From assembly GCA_022650485.1 (NCBI GenBank), contig JALCPP010000002.1, forward strand, positions 280,007 through 336,038: 56,032 nt of DNA. The letters run 5' to 3'. Source of the stretch: Oscillospiraceae bacterium (GTDB lineage: Bacteria > Bacillota > Clostridia > Oscillospirales > Acutalibacteraceae). The notes beneath the pieces are model-generated. The model was not told the origin of the DNA, did not search any database, and saw only the letters and a program-made list of their open reading frames with translations. Each line of letters opens with the position of its first letter. The stretch's first letter is position 1. Below are positions 49,526-56,032 of this stretch, in pieces. The position numbers and the translations under genes were made by a program.

Positions 49526-50464
49526 TTACAGACTCCCTGCAATATGGTTTAAAAAATACTCGTATTCTCTTTGGATGCCGTCCTCCATGCGCACTTTGGG
49601 TTTCCATCCTGTATTCAATATCTTGGTATTGTCAAGGACTCTGCGCGGGGTGCCGTCCGGCTTTGATGGGTCAAAAACAATCTTTCCGGAATATCCCACC
49701 GTCTTTCGAATCAATTCCGCCAGGTCATAAATACTGATTTCGCTTCCGGACCCAATGTTGATAAAATCATTGCCTTCATAATTATTCATCAACTCGATCA
49801 ACGCATCCGCTAAATCATCAACATATAAAAATTCGCGCAGTGGCTTTCCGGTCCCCCACAAGTCAACAGCGGGCCTCTGTTCCAATTTTGCAAGATGAAT
49901 TTTAATAAACATCGCCGGTATGACATGGGAATTATTCAGATCGAAGCGATCCTGAACCCCATAAAGGCTGGCCGGCATAACGGGAATAAATTTTGTTCCA
50001 TACTGCCGGTTGTAAGCCTGGCACATCTTGATTCCAGACAGTTTTGCCAGAGCAAACGGCTCATTGGTCGGCTCTAACTCACCAGTTAAAAGGTATTCTT
50101 CTTTAATCGGCTGAGGACATAATTTCGGATAAATACAGGAGCTGCCGGGCAGCAGCAGTTTTTTAACATGGTTTGCAAACGCGCTCTTTAAAACATTGCA
50201 TTCAATTTGCATGTTTTCCATAATAAAGTCGGCGGGGAAAGTACTGTTGGCATAAATTCCGCCGACTTTCGCCGCGGCAAGAAAAACATATTCCGGCTTT
50301 TCCTTACGAAAAAACTGTTCGGTGGCCGCCTGATCCGTTAAATCCAATTCCTTATGTGTTCTGGCAACAATATTGTGATATCCAAGATTTTTTAGTCTTC
50401 TGATTAAAGATGATCCAACCATGCCCGTATGACCGGCTACATATATTTTACTCGCTGTTTCCAA
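49526..50464 (-). CDS. fcl: GDP-L-fucose synthase with Tyr-to-Phe change at the catalytic position
   Basis: Converts GDP-4-keto-6-deoxymannose to GDP-L-fucose by epimerisation and NADPH reduction. The SDR fold is clear: AGHTGMVGSSLIRRL (cofactor), LLLPGSSCIYPK (active Ser) and LAKLSGIKMCQAYNRQYG (active Lys, about residue 141). The expected catalytic Tyr of the YxxxK motif is Phe here (PFALAK, residue 137). Length 312 is normal. The TTG start at 50464 has GGGGG 8 bases upstream. It lies 20 bases after gmd, in the same operon, and completes the GDP-fucose pathway. Confidence 0.93.
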   Translation of the reverse strand: METASKIYVAGHTGMVGSSLIRRLKNLGYHNIVARTHKELDLTDQAATEQFFRKEKPEYVFLAAAKVGGIYANSTFPADFIMENMQIECNVLKSAFANHVKKLLLPGSSCIYPKLCPQPIKEEYLLTGELEPTNEPFALAKLSGIKMCQAYNRQYGTKFIPVMPASLYGVQDRFDLNNSHVIPAMFIKIHLAKLEQRPAVDLWGTGKPLREFLYVDDLADALIELMNNYEGNDFINIGSGSEISIYDLAELIRKTVGYSGKIVFDPSKPDGTPRRVLDNTKILNTGWKPKVRMEDGIQREYEYFLNHIAGSL

Positions 50465-50484
50465 AATAATGGCCCCCAGTATAT

Positions 50485-51528
50485 TCAGGTTAGGGATAAT
50501 GCCGTTTCATTTTTCCGGTCACTTTCCACCATCAGGGATACCAATTGTTGAAAGGAAAGCTTTGGCTGCCAGTTCAGCTGTTTCTTCGCCTTTCCGGAGT
50601 CCCCCAAAAGCAGATCCACTTCACTCGGTCTGAAATATTCCGAACTGACACAAATCAGTTCCTTTCCTGTTTTTTGATCAATTCCCTTTTCATCCAGGCC
50701 ATCCCCAACCCAGTGCAGCGTAATCCCCACATTCTGAAATGCGAGTTCGCAAAATTCCCGCACAGTATGGGTTTCCCCTGTGGAAATAACGTAGTCATCC
50801 GGCTTTTCCTGCTGAAGGATTAACCACATTGCCTCCACAAAATCGCCGGCGAATCCCCAGTCCCTTTTCGCATCCAGATTACCGAGGACCAGCTTTTCCT
50901 GCTCCCCTTTTAAAATTCTTGCAATACTTTTGGTGATTTTCCGCGTAACAAAATTTTCACCCCTGCGCGGCGATTCGTGGTTAAACAAAATTCCGTTGCA
51001 GGCAAACAAGTGATACGCTTCCCTGTAATTCACGGTAATCCAGTACGCATACAGCTTTGCCGCGGCATATGGACTGCGCGGATAGAACGGGGTGTTCTCA
51101 TTTTGTGGTACTTCCCTCACTTTTCCAAACAGCTCACTGGACGATGCCTGATAATACTTCATGGACGGGTTGACTTCGCGAATTGTATCCAAAATACGAA
51201 GAGCCCCCAAAGCATCCACATCGGAAGTATATTCCGGAATATCAAAGGAAATCTTCACATCGCTCTGCGCACCTAAATTATATACTTCATCCGGTTCCAG
51301 CCGGCAGATCAGCCGGGCAAGGCTGCCCGCATCATTCAGGTCGCCGTAATGCAGCGCCAGCTTTGGAATCCCATCTTTCCGTTCCCGGCATAAACGGTCA
51401 ATTCGCTGGGTATTCGGCGAACTGCTTCTGCGAACGATTCCATGAACTTCGTACCCTTTATCTTGAAGGAATTCGGCCAAATAGGAGCCATCCTGCCCTG
51501 TCACACCGGTAATTAATGCTTTTTTCAT
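50485..51528 (-). CDS. gmd: GDP-mannose 4,6-dehydratase
   Basis: Converts GDP-D-mannose to GDP-4-keto-6-deoxy-D-mannose, the first step to GDP-L-fucose (or GDP-rhamnose). Features: NADP site [32 protein letters not shown], catalytic Ser/Glu in [13 protein letters not shown] and YxxxK in [12 protein letters not shown], then [19 protein letters not shown] and the C-terminal [12 protein letters not shown]. Length 347 is standard. The ATG follows AGGGG, and this ribosome binding site lies next to one arm of a 13-bp inverted repeat (51538-51618). Confidence 0.96.
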   Translation of the reverse strand: MKKALITGVTGQDGSYLAEFLQDKGYEVHGIVRRSSSPNTQRIDRLCRERKDGIPKLALHYGDLNDAGSLARLICRLEPDEVYNLGAQSDVKISFDIPEYTSDVDALGALRILDTIREVNPSMKYYQASSSELFGKVREVPQNENTPFYPRSPYAAAKLYAYWITVNYREAYHLFACNGILFNHESPRRGENFVTRKITKSIARILKGEQEKLVLGNLDAKRDWGFAGDFVEAMWLILQQEKPDDYVISTGETHTVREFCELAFQNVGITLHWVGDGLDEKGIDQKTGKELICVSSEYFRPSEVDLLLGDSGKAKKQLNWQPKLSFQQLVSLMVESDRKNETALSLT

Positions 51529-51537
51529 AAAATACCC

Positions 51538-51618
51538 CTTTATATTAACATGAGAGAAAGTCTGACTTCATGCTTTTCTATACTATGATGTCGTTCTTTA
51601 TGCCGTGTTAATATAAAG
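51538..51618 (-). repeat. 13-bp perfect inverted repeat flanking the gmd leader
   Basis: CTTTATATTAACA (51538-51550) and TGTTAATATAAAG (51606-51618) are exact reverse complements separated by 55 bases, between the kinase-like gene and gmd. On the mRNA the 3' arm runs straight into the AGGGG ribosome binding site of gmd. Confidence 0.7.
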
Positions 51619-51647
51619 CAGATGGTATGGTGCCCAAAGCGGAAAAT

Positions 51648-52550
51648 TCAGAACGGCTTTCCCGGCGGAAGCAGATCCGGTTCATCCAAGCACAATTGGA
51701 AGCCTGAAAAATCGCGCGTTGTGATTCTGTCGGCAAGTTCTTTTGCACGCATCAGGCGCTGAACGAAGGCATAGAATCTGGCCCGGTCAATCTGCTGCGC
51801 CACAGACACATCGTACTTGCCGACACGTTTAAGGAAGGATTCCCCCGTCCCTGCAAGGAATGTTCCCATGTCATAGGCAGGATCGCCCACGCAGGCTCCG
51901 CCGAACCCGGTTACCGCTTTCACCTTCAGTGTGGCATCATTATAAAGCACGTGACGCGGGGTAAATCCACCATGAATCAAAGAGGGAGTGAACATGAAAA
52001 ATCTAGAATTTTTCAAAGCCGGTTCAAAAATCCGTCGGATGGTTTCTTTCGAATAATCGTCGCAGTAATCAAACAGTTTTCGGCAGATTGCTTCGTACTC
52101 AGAGCCCCAGTATTCGGCGTTCATTTTCCGGCAGCAGTCATTCAGTCCGGACTGTTTTGCTTTCTCTACCGGAACGGAATGCAGCTGCCTGAAAAAGGTT
52201 CCGATTTGTTTTGCAAGAATGTCTTGATTTGCTTTTTTTTGCAGGAGAATATCGCTTCTCTGAAACACCTTTCCATGAACCACACTGCATTTTAAGACTC
52301 CGGTTTCAAGCAGATCGACGGCCGGCAGCGGTATGGTGGTCAAATGTCGGATGAGCTGAACCGTCCTCCACTCATTTTTTAAATAGGCGGCGGTCCAATC
52401 ATACTTTGAAAATTTAAAAACAGTTTCTTTTCCGGCAAAGACAAGGTCACTGTGCTGTGAGCTTGTAAAATCAAACCGGAAAGAATCCGGCGGAATACCG
52501 GGAAACCGGTTTACAATATAGTCCCGGTACTTTGTTTCTTTTGACTGCAT
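51648..52550 (-). CDS. Aminoglycoside phosphotransferase-fold protein, probably catalytically inactive
   Basis: A 300-residue member of the APH/choline-kinase-like fold by overall pattern: N-lobe SDLVFAGKETVFKFSK, then YLKNEWRTVQLIRHL, and a C-lobe motif SLIHGGFTPRHVLYND with VTGFGGACVGDPAYDMGTFL. Active family members read HGDxxxxN and DFG/DxD; here the catalytic Asp is Gly (HGG, residue 195), the Asn is His (200) and the metal-binding Asp is Gly (GFG, 215). It is therefore likely a pseudokinase or binding protein. It lies between three glycosyltransferase-like genes and gmd/fcl. Confidence 0.8.
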   Translation of the reverse strand: MQSKETKYRDYIVNRFPGIPPDSFRFDFTSSQHSDLVFAGKETVFKFSKYDWTAAYLKNEWRTVQLIRHLTTIPLPAVDLLETGVLKCSVVHGKVFQRSDILLQKKANQDILAKQIGTFFRQLHSVPVEKAKQSGLNDCCRKMNAEYWGSEYEAICRKLFDYCDDYSKETIRRIFEPALKNSRFFMFTPSLIHGGFTPRHVLYNDATLKVKAVTGFGGACVGDPAYDMGTFLAGTGESFLKRVGKYDVSVAQQIDRARFYAFVQRLMRAKELADRITTRDFSGFQLCLDEPDLLPPGKPF

Positions 52551-52629
52551 CCTGCTTTTCCCCCCAACGACAGCATCCGGTTCAAAAAAATCGCAGGGAT
52601 GCCGTAATCAAATTTTCTCTGCGGTGTTC

Positions 52630-53589
52630 TCAGTACAGCAATTTAATATTGGTGTCCGGCCAGTCTTTCAGGCGCATGACCGTGTTAGACAGATTGGAAT
52701 ATCCATTTCCTATGAAGAAATCACACTGAGCCGCCAAATAGGTATCTTTGATGATTTCGATCGTGTCCTTCTGCAGTTCAACGCCTTTATGCCTTTTATT
52801 CGGGTAATCCAGCAGACAGGTCAAAATGCGTTTCTGGAACTGCACTTTTTTGCTGTCCGTAAACATCATCATGTCATTCTTGCCATACAGCTTTTTGTAC
52901 TCTCGGAAAATTTTAGGGGAATCCGTAATGACGAAAATATGGCGCGCATTGTACCGAACAATAAAATCCCAGATTCTCGGCCGGTACAGTTCATTCAGGT
53001 CATACAGCTGCGCCACTTCGTTTACAATTGCTTTTTCACGCACATGCACGCCGATAATCGGCCTTTCATCGCGGAAATCAGGATGTGTATTGGTAAATTT
53101 CTGAATTTCTTTTTTGGTCTCCGGCTTTAATTTCAGATATTTCTGAAACAGGGTGCGATAAATCTGCATGGGCGTTTTCCCATAGGCCCAGTGGTCGCTT
53201 TTCACCCACGGCAGCATGGCGTGGATCGGGTAATAGATATCGCTGACGACCACATTTGCGCTGCTTTCCATCATCTCTTTCAAGCCGCGGTCCTGCATTT
53301 TCAATTTATCGGTATCCTCAGACATGACATTTTCATATTTCCAGGAAGGGGGAAAATAGCTAAAATTCTGGCGAACCACGTCTTCCACGGAACAATTTGA
53401 CACCGGTTCAAAAAACAGCTCAAATGAATTGGTGTCAAGAGAAGCGCTGTACATGCATTCCATTCCCCAGTAAACGACCGGCACCCGGCGGGTCAGCTCA
53501 GCGGCAAAGATTTGACAGATGACATGGTCCACATCCCCCCAGACGGTATGCCCAAGGGATTTTATCAGCAGGAAGCGTTCAGTCGGCAT
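52630..53589 (-). CDS. Fucosyltransferase-like protein, third tandem paralogue
   Basis: A 319-residue soluble protein, paralogous to the two genes upstream. It begins RFLLIKSLGHTVWGDVDHVICQ, contains the beta-strand/loop GVHVREKAI (aligned with the HxRxxD donor-binding motif of alpha-1,6-/O-fucosyltransferases) and ends with KDTYLAAQCDFFIGNGYSNL followed by VMRLKDW. The Asp of HxRxxD is not kept here. The link to GDP-fucose genes in the same cluster supports a fucosyltransferase origin; the acceptor is unknown. The ATG at 53589 overlaps the end of the previous gene, with GGAGG 10 bases upstream. Confidence 0.7.
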   Translation of the reverse strand: MPTERFLLIKSLGHTVWGDVDHVICQIFAAELTRRVPVVYWGMECMYSASLDTNSFELFFEPVSNCSVEDVVRQNFSYFPPSWKYENVMSEDTDKLKMQDRGLKEMMESSANVVVSDIYYPIHAMLPWVKSDHWAYGKTPMQIYRTLFQKYLKLKPETKKEIQKFTNTHPDFRDERPIIGVHVREKAIVNEVAQLYDLNELYRPRIWDFIVRYNARHIFVITDSPKIFREYKKLYGKNDMMMFTDSKKVQFQKRILTCLLDYPNKRHKGVELQKDTIEIIKDTYLAAQCDFFIGNGYSNLSNTVMRLKDWPDTNIKLLY

Positions 53590-54640
53590 AGGTATTTACA
53601 CCTCCATAAAACTCCGGGTATTCAACTTGATGATTTTTGGAATCTCGAATTCTTTTCTGGCCGTCTTTTTTCGTCCGTTTCTTTGCCAACCGTTTCTCTT
53701 TTTTTAAGTTCCTGTAAAACAGCTGAATATGGTCTTCCGGCCAATCTTTCAGCCGTTTTACCGCATAAGAAACATTGGAGTATCCGTTGCCGATAAAGAA
53801 ATCGCATTTTGCGCCGAGATATGTGTCTTTCAGCACTTCGATGCCCTTTCTTCTTTTTTGACGGTAAGACTGCAGGTGGGCGGCGTTGCGCGTATCGTTC
53901 AGGTCACTTCTTCTGCAATCGGTAAATACCAGCATATCGCCGTACAGCCTTTTAAATTTTTTAATAATATCATCACAGTCCGTCAAAAGCAGAATCTTTT
54001 GAATCCCGTATTTTTGAATATAGCGGTTAATCTCGGTGTAATACCTCTTGTTAAGCCGGGCAAGGTTCTCCACTTCGCGGACCTTGTCTCCGCCCCTGAT
54101 GTGAACGCCGAGCAAAGGCCGATGCTCCGCCATATAATCGTCGTAAAATTCTTCAATTTCTTCCTGAATATCCGGTTTCAGTTTCAGGTATTTGTCAAAC
54201 AAACAGCGGTAAATCTGGTGGGCGGTCATTCCATAAGCCCAGTGATTTTTGGGAATATAGGGAATGATCGGCCTGACAAAATAATGGACATCGCTCACCA
54301 AAACACTCGCGTTACTCGCCATCATATCCCCCAAGTCACGGTACTTCCACGCAATCTTATCCAAATCTTCCACCATAATGTTCCGTGCATTCCACACGGG
54401 GGGGTAAAACGTGTATCCCGGCCAAGTCAGGTCCCCTATTTCATAGTCGGAAACCGGCTCAAAGTATAAATCAAACGCATTTGTCTGAAAAGACTGGGCA
54501 TAAAGGCTGTTAGTCCCCCAGTAGACGACTGGCACGCGGTGAGTTAATTCGGCCGTCAACAGCTGGCCAACCACATGGTCAACATCGGACCAAAAGCCGC
54601 AGCCCCAGCTTTTTATCAGCAAAAAACGGTCTTTCGGCAT
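53579..54640 (-). CDS. Fucosyltransferase-like protein, second tandem paralogue
   Basis: A 353-residue protein with the best-preserved motif set of the three. It begins RFLLIKSWGCGFWSDVDHVV and has the conserved GVHIRGGDKVRE (HxRxxD, about residues 195-207), ILLLTDCDDIIKKFKRLYG and KDTYLGAKCDFFIGNGYSNV near the end, the three-block arrangement of GT23/NodZ-like fucosyltransferases. The C-terminal tail is very basic (KKEKRLAKKRTKKDGQKRIR), perhaps for membrane contact. ATG 54640 is chosen because homology to the neighbours begins there; the frame is open further but overlaps the upstream gene. Confidence 0.78.
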   Translation of the reverse strand: MPKDRFLLIKSWGCGFWSDVDHVVGQLLTAELTHRVPVVYWGTNSLYAQSFQTNAFDLYFEPVSDYEIGDLTWPGYTFYPPVWNARNIMVEDLDKIAWKYRDLGDMMASNASVLVSDVHYFVRPIIPYIPKNHWAYGMTAHQIYRCLFDKYLKLKPDIQEEIEEFYDDYMAEHRPLLGVHIRGGDKVREVENLARLNKRYYTEINRYIQKYGIQKILLLTDCDDIIKKFKRLYGDMLVFTDCRRSDLNDTRNAAHLQSYRQKRRKGIEVLKDTYLGAKCDFFIGNGYSNVSYAVKRLKDWPEDHIQLFYRNLKKEKRLAKKRTKKDGQKRIRDSKNHQVEYPEFYGGVNTYAD

Positions 54641-54669
54641 ATCTGCTTCATCTCCAAAACACTCATAAG

Positions 54670-55827
54670 TTAACTCTTTTTGATACGCTTGCTGACAAAA
54701 TCGTAAATGGAGTGGAAAAAACGAAACCTTTCCAGTACGGTAAATTTCCGGTTGATCGGGTATTTCTTTTTGCCCACCTGCCAATAAAGCAGCTTTGCGT
54801 TATCGTCGGCCCATTCTTTCAGATTTACAACCGCCTGTGACAGGCTGGAAAAATCATTTCCGATAAAAAACTGGCATTTTGACGCGACATAGGTGTCTTT
54901 CAAGACTTCAATTCCTCTGCGCCGTTTCACCATGGGACTTTCCAGATAAGTGATTTTCTCGTTGCCTTCCTGTGTCATCCGTCTGCACTGGGTCGAAATA
55001 ATCATATCGCCGTACTTGCGCCGGTACTCTTCCAAAATTTCCTCGCTGTTGGTCAGCAGGAAAATCTTTTTCACGTTGTACTGGTCGATCACCTTTTTAA
55101 TCTCTTCGTGATAAGGCGCGTTGGGCAGCAGGCTTTTCCTCTTCCACGGCAGCCATGAAAGCCAGCCCGCTTTTACTTTTTTATCTGTCGCATTTTTTGT
55201 TTTTTTGTCATAACTTTTCGAACGGAACCGGTAACGCTCGCGGCCGCCGCTGACAACCAAAGCCTCGTTCCGGTCCACTTTGCAGACATGCACCGCCAAC
55301 GCCGGGGCATCCTCTCTCAGCCAGGAATTATAAAATCCTTCAATTTCAATCTGGATATCCGATTTCAGCCGAATATATTTTTGAATTAAATAACGGTAAA
55401 TCTGGCGCACCGTCATTCCATACGCCGGATGTTCTTTTTTGATAAACGGCAGTAAATTGTGAATGTCAAAATAGACATCACCGACCAAAACGTTTGTCTC
55501 GCAGGTCATTATATCGCCGATATTCCGATAAATCCACGTGTCCCTGGAAGGGTCGTCAATAAGGAGATTATCTTCATCCCAAACCGGAGGATAATAGGAA
55601 TATTCAGATTTTGCCACATCAAAAACCGTATATTTGGATACCGGTTCAAAATACAGTTCAAATCCGTTTGTATGCATGTATCCGTTGTGCAGGCAGTGAG
55701 TAGGCCAGTAAACAACCGGAATTCGATCAGTCAGTTCCGCAATCAGCAGCTGGCTTAAAACATATTCAACGTCAGCCCACAAAATATAGCTCCAGGCTTT
55801 GATTAAAAGGAATCTATCGCTGGCCAT
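54670..55827 (-). CDS. Fucosyltransferase-like protein, first tandem paralogue
   Basis: A 385-residue paralogue beginning RFLLIKAWSYILWADVEYVL and ending with KDTYVASKCQFFIGNDFSSL. The motif I region reads AVHVCKVDRNEAL, with Cys in place of the conserved Arg. It is followed by an insertion of about 40 residues rich in Lys/Arg/Trp (KAGWLSWLPWKRKS) not found in the other two. The C-terminal tail is basic. It is the first gene of the minus-strand glycan cluster; GGGGTGAT precedes its ATG. Acceptor and activity are unknown. Confidence 0.72.
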   Translation of the reverse strand: MASDRFLLIKAWSYILWADVEYVLSQLLIAELTDRIPVVYWPTHCLHNGYMHTNGFELYFEPVSKYTVFDVAKSEYSYYPPVWDEDNLLIDDPSRDTWIYRNIGDIMTCETNVLVGDVYFDIHNLLPFIKKEHPAYGMTVRQIYRYLIQKYIRLKSDIQIEIEGFYNSWLREDAPALAVHVCKVDRNEALVVSGGRERYRFRSKSYDKKTKNATDKKVKAGWLSWLPWKRKSLLPNAPYHEEIKKVIDQYNVKKIFLLTNSEEILEEYRRKYGDMIISTQCRRMTQEGNEKITYLESPMVKRRRGIEVLKDTYVASKCQFFIGNDFSSLSQAVVNLKEWADDNAKLLYWQVGKKKYPINRKFTVLERFRFFHSIYDFVSKRIKKS

Positions 55828-55942
55828 ATTTTTGGATCACCCCAGTTCAATAAGTTGAAAAATTATTTTATAACATAGTATGAAATCCGGGGTTATATGT
55901 GTTCAAACAATCCCGCCGTGCGCATTTTCCGCAAATAGTTAC

Positions 55943-55961
55943 CCCCCGGCACAGCCGGGGG
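55943..55961 (-). repeat. GC-rich hairpin, possible IS200/IS605-type end
   Basis: A perfect 8-bp stem (CCCCCGGC / GCCGGGGG, 3-base loop) lies just after the stop of the partial minus-strand frame. Hairpins of this type mark the tnpB-proximal end of IS200/IS605 elements, where they form the 3' part of the guide (omega) RNA. The bases from 55828 to 55942 hold no gene I can support. Confidence 0.4.
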
Positions 55962-55965
55962 TTCT

Positions 55966-56031
55966 TCATATGCGGGCAAAGCCCTGTTTTACTGGCTGCG
56001 CCTCAAGGCGCTGGTACGGTCTGCCACTTAC
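55966..56031 (-). CDS. Partial open frame, possible tnpB C-terminus
   Basis: The only minus-strand frame open to the window edge encodes VSGRPYQRLEAQPVKQGFAR, one further Ile and a TGA; the other two frames stop early. The position directly before a GC-rich hairpin and the basic, Pro/Gln-containing tail resemble the ends of transposon-encoded TnpB proteins. Only 21 residues are visible, so this rests mainly on context. Confidence 0.3.
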   Translation of the reverse strand, partial: VSGRPYQRLEAQPVKQGFARI

Positions 56032-56032
56032 G

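Overview
The window looks like a chromosomal segment of a spore-forming, anaerobic Gram-positive bacterium of the class Clostridia, most likely the Oscillospirales/Ruminococcaceae side. This is inferred from an intact sigK with a sigma-K-like promoter, a glmS ribozyme, a CBS-domain inorganic pyrophosphatase, a lone [FeFe]-hydrogenase-like protein, ferredoxin-type glycerol-3-phosphate oxidoreductases, strong AGGAGG ribosome binding sites and many TTG/GTG starts. No rRNA or species marker is present, so the genus is not settled.

Layout, left to right. 1-1.6 kb: the end of an osmoprotectant (OpuC-type) ABC operon. 1.9-4.8 kb: a TetR regulator translationally coupled to a three-gene ABC exporter. 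5.1-5.6 kb: two tRNA-Ser genes and a possible gene relic. 5.7-20 kb: mostly housekeeping genes (membrane protein, GGDEF/EAL protein, PepV and Xaa-Pro peptidases, HD phosphohydrolase, C39-like lipoprotein, DtxR-type regulator, DNA polymerase IV, CBS pyrophosphatase, sigK). 20-21.9 kb: a PiT phosphate transporter with its DUF47 partner.

22-30.4 kb is the most interesting metabolic block. On the minus strand glpP (glycerol-3-phosphate responsive antiterminator) precedes a GlpA-like dehydrogenase, a second FAD oxidoreductase and a DUF1667 iron-sulfur protein. Divergently on the plus strand lie a HAD-IIA phosphatase and a complete DctPQM TRAP transporter. The leaders of glpP, the phosphatase and the TRAP operon share a nearly identical 16-nt motif (GAGTAAAGAGCAGGGG in the glpP leader) built into the 5' side of a hairpin that looks like a terminator. 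I infer a GlpP-controlled antitermination regulon that extends beyond the classical glp genes.

30.6-46.6 kb: a MATE transporter, a hypothetical gene, a large repeat-rich surface-type protein with an Asp/His tract but no visible signal peptide, a MarR-controlled heterodimeric ABC exporter, two small proteins, the hydrogenase-like protein, and a MacB-like ABC system with its own secreted COG1361-like protein. 46.7-49.4 kb: glmS behind its ribozyme, then a short DivIVA protein.

49.5-55.8 kb: a minus-strand glycan cluster with gmd and fcl for GDP-L-fucose, a phosphotransferase-fold protein that has lost its catalytic residues, and three tandem paralogous fucosyltransferase-like proteins. The window ends in what may be the 3' tail of an IS200/IS605-type tnpB and its end hairpin.

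All statements come from reading the sequence; no database search was run. Promoter, terminator and fold assignments were made by eye.
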